From Pseudomonadota bacterium (GTDB lineage: Bacteria; Pseudomonadota; Gammaproteobacteria; Steroidobacterales; Steroidobacteraceae): a DNA stretch of 64,000 nucleotides. The notes below the pieces were generated by a model. The model made no database searches. It saw nothing but the letters and a program-made list of their open reading frames with translations, and was not told the DNA's origin. The DNA is taken from NCBI GenBank assembly GCA_021792755.1, contig JAJYUA010000004.1:62001-126000 (forward strand), in the 5' to 3' direction. The position numbers were made by a program, and so were the translations under genes. Position 1 is the first letter of the stretch; every line of letters begins with the position of its first letter. Shown here piece by piece: positions 35,325 through 42,567 of the stretch.

Positions 35325-36631
35325 GCGCGCGCCTGCTCAAGCGCGTGGTGTTGGCGTGCGCGCTGCTCGCCTGCGCGGGCTGCTCGGGCGGTACGGCCGG
35401 TACGGTCGGTACGGGCAGCACCGGCGGCGCCGCGAGCACCGTCATGCGGGTGCGCCTGCCGGCTCCGGCGCACTGGGTGGGGACATGGGCCGCCTCGCAG
35501 CAGATTCCGGAGCCGGGCAACGCCCTGGCGCCGGCCGAGCTGCGCAATGCGACGCTGCGCCAGATCGTGCATCTCACCTTGGGCGGCAAGGAGCTGCGCG
35601 TGCGGTTGTCCAACGTCTTCGGCACCCGGCCGCTGCGCATCGAGTCGGTCAGCATCGCGAGGCCGGTGTCGCTGGCGACGGGCGCCATCGAGCCATCGAC
35701 CAGCAAGGCGCTCACCTTCAACGGCCGGGCGGGCGTGACCATACCGGCGGGCGCGGTGTATTACTCCGATCCGGTCGCCTTCGACGCCCCGCCGTTTTCG
35801 AATCTGGCGATCACGATGTACCTCAAGCGCCCGCCGGCGCGCGAGACCAGCCACCCGGGCTCCAGGGAGACCTCGTTTCTCGTTCACGGCGAGCATGTCT
35901 CGGAGGCGATTCTGACCGGGGCAAGGCGCTTCGCCCACTGGTTCTTCATCTCGGGCGTCGATGTTCTCAGGCATGGGCCGGCGGCCGCCGTCGTCGTGCT
36001 CGGGGACTCGCTCACCGACGGGCACGCCACCGCGAACAACAGCAACACCCGCTGGCCCGACGATCTGGCGCGGCGTCTGGCGAAGACGCCGCCGACGCGC
36101 GCTCTGTCCGTGCTCAACGCCGGCCTGGGGGGCAACCGGCTGTTGTTGAACGGCCTGGGGCCCAATGCCCTTGCGCGTGTCGATCGCGACGTGCTCTCGC
36201 AAGACGGTGTGCGCTATCTCATCGTGCTCGAGGGAGTGAACGACCTCGGCACCGCAACCCTGCACAGGACGCTCACGCCCGCGCAGAACGCGGCCCTGGT
36301 GCGCCACATCATCGGCGCCTACGAGCAGATCATCCTGCGCGCGCATGCCCACGGCATCCCGGTGATGGGCGGCACCATTCCCCCATTCATGGGCTCGACC
36401 TATTACCATCCCTCGGCCGCGACGGAAGCGGACCGGGAGAAGATCAACGACTGGATCCGCGCACCCGGGCACTTCGATGCGGTTGCCCATTTCGCCGGGG
36501 CGCTGCGCGACCCGAGCGATCCGCATCGGCTGCGGCCGGCTTACGATTCCGGTGACAACCTGCATCCGAACGCGGCAGGCTATCGCGTGATGGCCGATGC
36601 CGTGCCGCTGTCGTTTTTCATGCGCCGGTGA
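35321..36631 (+). CDS. SGNH/GDSL-hydrolase lipoprotein, probable carbohydrate esterase
   Basis: The 436-aa exported protein has a signal ending in a Cys-rich lipobox (LLACAGC, Cys18 or Cys21) and a Gly/Thr-rich linker. An N-terminal beta domain (HWVGTWAASQQ) precedes the SGNH domain: block I GDSLTDGH (Ser230), block II NAGLGGNRLL, block III GVNDLG, and block V DNLHPNAAGY (Asp412, His415), a complete catalytic set. Lipases and acetyl-xylan or rhamnogalacturonan esterases share this build. With the xylose operator upstream, deacetylation of a xylose-containing glycan is the best guess. It starts at GTG overlapping the previous stop. Confidence 0.85.
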   Translation: MSARLLKRVVLACALLACAGCSGGTAGTVGTGSTGGAASTVMRVRLPAPAHWVGTWAASQQIPEPGNALAPAELRNATLRQIVHLTLGGKELRVRLSNVFGTRPLRIESVSIARPVSLATGAIEPSTSKALTFNGRAGVTIPAGAVYYSDPVAFDAPPFSNLAITMYLKRPPARETSHPGSRETSFLVHGEHVSEAILTGARRFAHWFFISGVDVLRHGPAAAVVVLGDSLTDGHATANNSNTRWPDDLARRLAKTPPTRALSVLNAGLGGNRLLLNGLGPNALARVDRDVLSQDGVRYLIVLEGVNDLGTATLHRTLTPAQNAALVRHIIGAYEQIILRAHAHGIPVMGGTIPPFMGSTYYHPSAATEADREKINDWIRAPGHFDAVAHFAGALRDPSDPHRLRPAYDSGDNLHPNAAGYRVMADAVPLSFFMRR

Positions 36632-37355
36632 CAAGGCGCGCCGCGAAAATGACGCGGGTTGTCCAACGCGAGGCGCGCCCGCCCCGCGGCGAGAGCTGCG
36701 GCCGCGGCGCCGGCGCGCTGCCCGCGGGGCGTTTGCCTTGCGGGGCTGAGCGGCCGTCCGTCGCGCCCCTTGAGGACGGCAGGAGGCGGGAGGGGTGAGC
36801 TCCTTCGCCTCGGCGTCGCGGTTACCGAGGGACCGGGATGTGTGTCGGGGCGCAGGCGGGTCCGCCCCCGTTACCCCCGGGGCGCCTTGCACGCCGGGGA
36901 TGCGCACTGCGCGTGAGGTCTTCGGCGACTCGGGCGGCGGGGCCGGGCCGCGCCGACCGTCTACGCCCCCGCTCGAGGACTAAGGCGGGCCGCCGTTGTC
37001 GAGCCCCGGGCAGGGGGGAGGCCGTCCCGGGGGTATCGAGCCTGAGCGGCAAGGGCGTGCGCGGCCAGACCGAGGGAGCTTGGCCCCCCCGTCGCGGGGG
37101 CGCCGCCGCGGGCTCGCCGGCCGCGCACAGCGCCTCACCGGGCACGAGGGCGCGAAGGGGTGCTCAGTGAGCGGTGCTCGCGCATTTCAGTCGAGCCGCC
37201 GGGGGTGGTAACGATATCATATCGGGGTTGTACCGTTGAAATCCGCCGCTTTGCGAGTTGGCGAATGCCATGTCGTGAGCGGGCGGGCGTGTGATAATGT
37301 CCGCCCGCCGTGCGTTGTCGGATAACAGCGCGAAGAAACGTCCGATCATCAGCAG
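36632..37355. other. Long non-coding gap before the LacI-type gene
   Basis: 724 bases, extremely GC-rich until about 37180. I see no coding-like frame, repeat or RNA gene in 36632-37200. Near 37206 composition drops and an operator appears, followed by 136 bases of leader before the regulator gene. Confidence 0.5.
37206..37219 (+). promoter_or_regulatory. LacI-type operator, TGGTAACGATATCA (autoregulation)
   Basis: A 14-of-14 match, 136 bases upstream of the LacI-family gene. TATCAT (37215-37220) inside it could be the -10 box; the -35 region is poor. It implies that the repressor controls itself. Confidence 0.65.
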
Positions 37356-38423
37356 ATGAACAAACCGGCACGCAAGACCCGCAGTGGCGCCCGCGGCAGC
37401 ATCACCATCAAGGACGTGGCCCGTTATGCCGGCGTGTCGCCGATGACCGTTTCACGGGTCGTCAACGGCAGCCAGTATGTGAGCGATGCCACGCGCCAGA
37501 CGGTGCTGCAGGCCGTGCGGCGGCTCGGCTACTCGCCGAACATCGCCGCCCGCAACCTCGCCAGCGCCCGCGGCGAGCGCATGGGCCTGCTCTACGGCAA
37601 CCCGAGCGCCTCCTACCTCAGCGAATTCCTGGTCGGGGCGCTCGATGCGGCCACCCGGCACGGCGTGCAGCTCGTGCTGGAGAAGTGCGAGCTCACCCCG
37701 GCCGCATCCCGCCGCGCGGTCCGCCGGCTGGTCTCGGGCGGGGCGGTCGGGGCGGTGTTGCCGCCGCCGCTGTGCGAATCGACCGTCATCTGCGCGGAGC
37801 TGCAGGCGGCGCGCATGCAGATCGTGGCAGTGGCCGCGGGCCGCCCGCCGGCGGAGCTCATGTGCGTGCGGATCGATGATTTCGCGGCGGCGCGGGAGAT
37901 GACCCGCTACCTGCTCGCCCTCGGGCACGAGCGGCTCGGCTTCATCAAGGGCCACCCCAATCAGACCGCGAGCGAGGAGCGCTGGCGCGGGTTCTCCTCG
38001 GTGATCCAGGAGGCCGGTCACCTGCCGGCCCCGCGCGTCGAGCAGGGCTTCTTCACGTTCCGCTCCGGGCTCGATGCCGCGCGCAAGCTCCTCGCCGCCG
38101 AGCCGGCGCCGACCGCGATCTTCGCCAGCAACGATGACATGGCGGCGGCAGTGATGGCCGAAGCGCACCGGCGCGCCCTGGAAGTGCCGCACGACCTGAC
38201 TGTCGTGGGATTCGACGACAGCCTGATCGCCTCGACCATCTGGCCCGGGCTCACCACCATCCATCAGCCGATCGCGCAGATGGCCGGCGAGGCCGTGGAT
38301 CTGTTGGTTACCGCGGTGCGCGGCGGCAAGGGCCACGGGCCGGCCGAGTCCGCGCACCGGTTGGTCGCCTACGAGCTGGTGGCGCGCGAATCGGCGGCCC
38401 GTCCCAAGGGTGCGGCCGTTTGA
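37356..38423 (+). CDS. LacI-family transcriptional repressor, probable xylose regulator
   Basis: The 355-aa protein has an N-terminal LacI helix-turn-helix at residues about 16-40 (TIKDVARYAGVSPMTVSRVVN), the hinge helix SPNIAARNLASAR, and a periplasmic-binding-protein-like sensor ending in FDDSLIASTIWPGLTTIHQP. The YSPN hinge and the CG-centred palindromes nearby agree with LacI/GalR operator recognition. It sits between the secreted-enzyme operon and the sugar symporter, all carrying the same 14-bp site, so it is the likely local repressor. The inducer is presumably xylose or a derivative. No good ribosome-binding site precedes the ATG. Confidence 0.92.
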   Translation: MNKPARKTRSGARGSITIKDVARYAGVSPMTVSRVVNGSQYVSDATRQTVLQAVRRLGYSPNIAARNLASARGERMGLLYGNPSASYLSEFLVGALDAATRHGVQLVLEKCELTPAASRRAVRRLVSGGAVGAVLPPPLCESTVICAELQAARMQIVAVAAGRPPAELMCVRIDDFAAAREMTRYLLALGHERLGFIKGHPNQTASEERWRGFSSVIQEAGHLPAPRVEQGFFTFRSGLDAARKLLAAEPAPTAIFASNDDMAAAVMAEAHRRALEVPHDLTVVGFDDSLIASTIWPGLTTIHQPIAQMAGEAVDLLVTAVRGGKGHGPAESAHRLVAYELVARESAARPKGAAV

Positions 38424-38442
38424 CAGATCCGCCGGTGCGCGC

Positions 38443-38448
38443 TTGACA
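38443..38448 (+). promoter_or_regulatory. -35 box of the sugar symporter gene
   Basis: A perfect TTGACA 20 bases after the LacI-gene stop. The expected -10 position runs into the operator at 38468-38481, and no good -10 hexamer is readable there. Confidence 0.4.
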
Positions 38449-38467
38449 AGGCGGGTACGCGGGAGGA

Positions 38468-38481
38468 TGGTAGCGATACCA
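38468..38481 (+). promoter_or_regulatory. LacI-type operator, TGGTAGCGATACCA
   Basis: The most symmetric copy (12 of 14 bases palindromic), ending only 13 bases before the symporter ATG and next to its ribosome-binding site. Confidence 0.75.
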
Positions 38482-38494
38482 CGACGGGGGTGAT

Positions 38495-39994
38495 ATGAGC
38501 AAGGGCAATACGGGGCTCGTGGTCGCGCTGACGGCCGCCGCGACGCTCGGTGGACTGCTGTTCGGCTACGACACGGCGGTGATCTCGGGGGTGACGAGCG
38601 CGATCACCCATAATTTCGTCGCCCCGCGCCACCTCGCCGAAGCGAGCGCGAACTTTCTCTCCGGTCTTGCGATCTCCATCGCGCTCATCGGCTGCGCGAT
38701 CGGCGCGGGGCTCGCCGGTCCGATCTCGACGCGCATCGGACGCAAGGCAGGACTGCTCATCGCCGGCATATTGTTCTTTGTCTCCTCCCTCGGGGCGGGT
38801 TACCCGGAGTTCATCTGGAGCCTGTTCGGCGCGACCGGCTATCAGGCGCTGCCGGCCTTTCTCGCCTATCGCACGTTGGCGGGCATGGCGATCGGCATGG
38901 CCTCGATGCTGGCGCCGATGTACATCGCGGAGGTCGCCCCGCCGGAAAAGCGCGGCATGCTGGTCACCTTCCAGCAGATCGCGATCGTCGTCGGGATCAT
39001 GCTCGTGTACTTCGTCAACGCGGGCATCCAGGCCGGCCACACCCGTGCCTACCTCATGACGACGGCCTGGCGTCACATGCTCGCCTCGGCGGCCTTACCG
39101 GCGATGCTGTTGGTCATTGCGATGTTGTTCGTGCCGGAGACGCCGCGATTTCTGGTGCTGAAGGATCGCGACACCGAGGCGCTGTCGCTGTTGAGGCGCC
39201 TGGTCGGCGCCGATGCCGCGCAAAGAACCCTCCAGGAGATCAAGGGCACGCTCATCGAGCACAGCCGGCCGCTGCTGAGCTTCGGCGTGCTGGTGCTGGT
39301 GGTGGGGATTCTGCTGTCGGTGTTCCAGCAGGTCGTCGGCATCAACGCCGTGCTCTACTATGCGCCGCACATGTTCGAGAACATGGGCGCCTCGACCAAC
39401 CAGGCGTTGTGGGAAACGGCGATTTTCGACGGGGTGACCATGACCTTGTTCACCCTGGTGGCGACCTTCACGGTGGACAGGCTCGGCCGCAGGCCGCTGC
39501 TGATCAGCGGGGCGCTGGTCATGGCCGCGGCCATGATTCTTCTCGGGTTCCTTTTCGATCTGCACGTCGTCAGCGCGGGGGTGGGGCAATCCGGGGCGGC
39601 CTCGGGCGGGCCGTCGTACCTCGCGCTCGCGGCGGTGGTGCTGTACATCATGGGGTTCTCGATCTCCTGGGGACCGGTGGTGTGGGTCATGCTTGCGGAG
39701 ATCTATCCGAACGCGATCCGAGGCAAGGCCATGTCGGTCGCGGTCGCGGCGCAGTGGATCATGAACTTCATCGTCTCGCTCACCTTCCCGATGATGGACG
39801 GCAGCGCATACCTGAATGCGCGTTTCAACCACGGCTTCGCCTACTGGATCTACGGAGCCTGCTCGATCCTCGCCGCGGTGTTCGTGATGCGCTTCGTGCC
39901 CGAGACCAAGGGCCGCTCGCTCGAGTCCATCCAGGATCTGTGGCACGCCCGGCGCAAGGGCGCCACCATCGCGCCGGCGCCGGCGGCCAAGTAG
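38495..39994 (+). CDS. MFS sugar:proton symporter, XylE-like
   Basis: The 499-aa inner-membrane protein has twelve predicted helices and all sugar-porter signatures: GLLFGYDTAVISG in helix 1, the cytoplasmic loop motifs STRIGRKAG and DRLGRRPLL, YIAEVAPPEKRG after helix 5, QQVVGINAVLYYAP in helix 7 (sugar-binding QQ..N), and PETKGRSLE after helix 12 region. It most resembles D-xylose:H+ symporter XylE. GGGGG precedes the ATG. The operator and the xylA/xylB genes support xylose as the substrate; glucose or arabinose cannot be excluded from sequence alone. Confidence 0.92.
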   Translation: MSKGNTGLVVALTAAATLGGLLFGYDTAVISGVTSAITHNFVAPRHLAEASANFLSGLAISIALIGCAIGAGLAGPISTRIGRKAGLLIAGILFFVSSLGAGYPEFIWSLFGATGYQALPAFLAYRTLAGMAIGMASMLAPMYIAEVAPPEKRGMLVTFQQIAIVVGIMLVYFVNAGIQAGHTRAYLMTTAWRHMLASAALPAMLLVIAMLFVPETPRFLVLKDRDTEALSLLRRLVGADAAQRTLQEIKGTLIEHSRPLLSFGVLVLVVGILLSVFQQVVGINAVLYYAPHMFENMGASTNQALWETAIFDGVTMTLFTLVATFTVDRLGRRPLLISGALVMAAAMILLGFLFDLHVVSAGVGQSGAASGGPSYLALAAVVLYIMGFSISWGPVVWVMLAEIYPNAIRGKAMSVAVAAQWIMNFIVSLTFPMMDGSAYLNARFNHGFAYWIYGACSILAAVFVMRFVPETKGRSLESIQDLWHARRKGATIAPAPAAK

Positions 39995-40088
39995 CCGCGC
40001 CGGGCGGGGCGGCGGGGGCGCTGCGCGCACGGCCGCGCCGGCGCTAAACTGCGTGTTTTCGGGCTTGGCTGGCCCGGGAGGTCGACCG

Positions 40089-41627
40089 ATGCACCGTCGC
40101 GAATTCCTGCAGAATTCCCTCGCGGTCGGCAGCGCCGCGATGAGCTGGATGGTGCTGGCGCCGATGGGCGCGCGGGCCGCCGAGCGCGACTTGGTCGAGG
40201 TGACGCTCGAGGCCCGGCCGTACCGCTACCCCGCGGCAAGCGGCGCGCGATTCACCGGCCTTGCGTACAACGGCCGGGTGCCGGGTCCGCTGCTGCGCGT
40301 GCGGTACGGACAGACCTTCCGTGCGCGCTATCTGAACCGCACGGGCGGAGCGAGCACCATCCACTGGCACGGCATGATCCTGCCGAACGACATGGATGGC
40401 GTGCCGTACGTCACCCAGCCACCGGTGCCCGATGGCGGGGAGTTCACCTACACCTTCAAGCCCGATCCTCCCGGATTTCGCTGGTATCACTCCCACGTAG
40501 GCGATCAGGAGGCACTCGGCCTGTTCGGCGCATTTCTGGTCGAGGACCCGCGCGATCCGCACGCCGACGTCGAGGCGGTCCTGGTGCTGCACGACGTGCC
40601 GGACATGCGCAGCTTCCGGGAGGCGCTCGCCGGCAAGAGCACTGCGACGATGAATAGGCCGCCGGGCCTGAACTTCAACGGCATGCACGCCTTGCCGGCC
40701 GCGCATGCGATGGGCGCCATGGGCGCCATGGGCGGCATGGGTGATAGGAGTCACCGGGGCGCAATGGCCCGGTCCATGACGTCGATGCCCATGGGCGATG
40801 AGCTGTCGTACTTGTCTCATTGCGTGAGCGGCGAGGCCTATCCGCACACGCGCCCGATCCTCGTCAAGGTGGGACAGACCGTGAGGCTGCGGATCCTCAA
40901 CGCGAGTCCCACCCTCACGCACTACGTGCGGCTGGCGGGGCACAGGCTGCGTGTCACGCACAGCGACGGTAACCCCATGCCCCGCGCGGTGACGGTCGAT
41001 GCGCTGCGCATCGGGGTTGCGGAGCGGTACGACGCCTGGTTCGAGGTGACCCGCCCGGGCGCCTGGCTGCTGACGAGCCTGATGGGCGATACGCGCGATC
41101 ACCGCCAGTCGATACTGATCCGCACGCCCGATGCGGCCAACCGCGTCCCCGAGGTGCCTGCACCTTCACTCGAGGGCGCGCAGCTGTTCACCTATCGGCT
41201 GGCCGGGGTCGGCACGCCGCTGCCGCCCGATGCGCACGACCCGTACGGTTGGGCGAACGTGCGCAAGACTCTGCTGCTCGGCGGAGGCAAGCCGGGCCAC
41301 CGGCATTGGACGATCGACGGCACGATCTGGCCGCACACGCCCAAAATCGACGTGCGTCACGGCGATCGCGTGCTGATCCACTTCAAGAATCCGACCGACA
41401 TGGATCATCCGATGCACCTGCACGGTCACGTGTTCGAGCTGGTGGAGCAGTCCGGGCTGCGACTGCACTATCCGCTGCCGAAGGACACGACACTGGTGCC
41501 CGCGGGCGGCACGAGCACCTGGCGCTTCCTCGCCGACTCGCCTCCCGGGCGTTGGGTGTTGCACTGTCACGATGTCATACACATGATGGACGGAATGATG
41601 ACCGAGGTCGACTACGTGCCGGCGTGA
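40089..41627 (+). CDS. Tat-exported multicopper oxidase, CopA/PcoA-like
   Basis: The 512-aa periplasmic oxidase has a twin-arginine signal (MHRREFLQN, cleavage near ARA-A) and the three cupredoxin domains with all copper-binding blocks: HWHGM, WYHSH, HPMHLHGH and HCHDVIHMMDGMM (type 1 Cys and axial Met). Residues about 198-236 form a Met/His-rich insert with MGAMGAMGGMG, as in copper-resistance oxidases that bind or oxidise Cu(I). GGGAGG lies before the ATG and TAAACT upstream (near 40045) could be a -10 box. It has no LacI-type operator, so it is probably independent of the sugar genes. Confidence 0.9.
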   Translation: MHRREFLQNSLAVGSAAMSWMVLAPMGARAAERDLVEVTLEARPYRYPAASGARFTGLAYNGRVPGPLLRVRYGQTFRARYLNRTGGASTIHWHGMILPNDMDGVPYVTQPPVPDGGEFTYTFKPDPPGFRWYHSHVGDQEALGLFGAFLVEDPRDPHADVEAVLVLHDVPDMRSFREALAGKSTATMNRPPGLNFNGMHALPAAHAMGAMGAMGGMGDRSHRGAMARSMTSMPMGDELSYLSHCVSGEAYPHTRPILVKVGQTVRLRILNASPTLTHYVRLAGHRLRVTHSDGNPMPRAVTVDALRIGVAERYDAWFEVTRPGAWLLTSLMGDTRDHRQSILIRTPDAANRVPEVPAPSLEGAQLFTYRLAGVGTPLPPDAHDPYGWANVRKTLLLGGGKPGHRHWTIDGTIWPHTPKIDVRHGDRVLIHFKNPTDMDHPMHLHGHVFELVEQSGLRLHYPLPKDTTLVPAGGTSTWRFLADSPPGRWVLHCHDVIHMMDGMMTEVDYVPA

Positions 41628-41671
41628 GCTCGCCGCACCGTGGGCGCCCGCGGCTGCGAACGGCCCGGGGC

Positions 41672-42352
41672 TCACGGTCGTCCGCCGACCTCGTCGATGT
41701 GCCGCAGCAGATCCGCCGGATCCTCGTAGACCCGTATCGCGCCGGAGCGCTCGAGCTCATCCTGGCCGTAGCCGCCGGAGAGCAGGCCGACTCCGAGCCC
41801 GTGCGCTCGCCGCGCCGCGAGAATGTCCCAGATGCTGTCCCCGACGATGGCCGCGGAGTGGATGTCGGTGCCGAGCCGCGCGGCCGCCGCGAGAAACAGG
41901 TCCGGGTCGGGCTTGGCATGGCGGACCTCGTCGCGGGTAATCACCACCGCCTGCGCCGGATCGACCCCCAGGGCCCGCAGATTGTATTGCGCGGAGTCCA
42001 TCCGGCCGCTGGTCGCGATCGCCCATGGGATGCGCGCCCGGGTGAGGTAGGCAAGCAACTCCTTTGCTCCGGGCAGCGGCCTGACCCATTGCGCCAGGCT
42101 TGCGTACGCGTCGGCATGGCGGCGCTGCAGCATCTCGAGAAGCTCTGGGGTGATCTCGGCTCTCACCTCTCGCAGCAGCATCTCCGTGAACAGTCCGCCG
42201 CTCATGCCGATGCGCCGGTGGATGCGCCACACCGACAGCTCGATGCCCGCGGCGTGCAGCGCCTGCTGCCAGGCAAGCACATGCTGATACACGCTGTCGA
42301 CCAGCGTGCCATCCAGGTCGAACAGAAAACTGACCTCGGTGGTGCGGCTCAT
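41672..42352 (-). CDS. HAD phosphatase / phosphoglucomutase-like hydrolase
   Basis: The 226-aa cytoplasmic protein is a HAD subfamily IA enzyme with the cap domain after motif I. Motif I FDLDGTLVDS (nucleophile Asp near 12), motif II ATSGRMDS, motif III Lys in RHAKPDPDLF and motif IV GDSIWDIL are all present. It could be a sugar-phosphate phosphatase or a beta-phosphoglucomutase-like enzyme. Two operator copies and a promoter lie directly upstream, so it belongs to the xylose-type regulon and may remove or isomerise a sugar phosphate formed in that pathway. It is convergent with the multicopper oxidase. Confidence 0.88.
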   Translation of the reverse strand: MSRTTEVSFLFDLDGTLVDSVYQHVLAWQQALHAAGIELSVWRIHRRIGMSGGLFTEMLLREVRAEITPELLEMLQRRHADAYASLAQWVRPLPGAKELLAYLTRARIPWAIATSGRMDSAQYNLRALGVDPAQAVVITRDEVRHAKPDPDLFLAAAARLGTDIHSAAIVGDSIWDILAARRAHGLGVGLLSGGYGQDELERSGAIRVYEDPADLLRHIDEVGGRP

Positions 42353-42416
42353 GGCTCCTCGTCATCACGCGGGCGGGCCGCGCCGATCATCCTGCGCCAC
42401 GCGCGCGGCAACCGTA

Positions 42417-42430
42417 TAACATCGCTATCA
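42417..42430 (-). promoter_or_regulatory. Degenerate LacI-type operator upstream of the HAD gene
   Basis: TAACATCGCTATCA, an 11-of-14 match directly abutting the stronger copy at 42431-42444. Confidence 0.4.
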
Positions 42431-42458
42431 TGGTATCGCCGCCATTTCCCGCCTTCAA
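42430..42458 (-). promoter_or_regulatory. Promoter of the HAD phosphatase gene
   Basis: On the minus strand TTGAAG (42458-42453), a 17-base spacer and TACCAT (42435-42430). The same TACCAT -10 inside an operator is used by xylBA. Confidence 0.55.
42431..42444 (-). promoter_or_regulatory. LacI-type operator, TGGTATCGCCGCCA
   Basis: A 12-of-14 match (counting T as allowed at position 6), overlapping the -10 box of the HAD gene. Confidence 0.55.
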
Positions 42459-42567
42459 GTCCCGGCTCGGCGACGGAGCCGCTTGCCGGCGCTCTGTGCG
42501 CTGCGCGCGCAGCGGGCTCGAAAGGCGGCTGCGGCTGCCGTTGAGAGGCACCGGTGTGCGGCGACGC

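Noticed and set aside
38443-38472. A complete sigma-70 promoter for the sugar symporter
   Set aside because: The -35 TTGACA is perfect, but no acceptable -10 hexamer lies 16-18 bases downstream. Only the -35 box is reported.
40741-40790. Met codon clusters in the multicopper oxidase read as a DNA repeat
   Set aside because: The repetition follows the Met/Gly-rich protein insert and does not extend beyond it.
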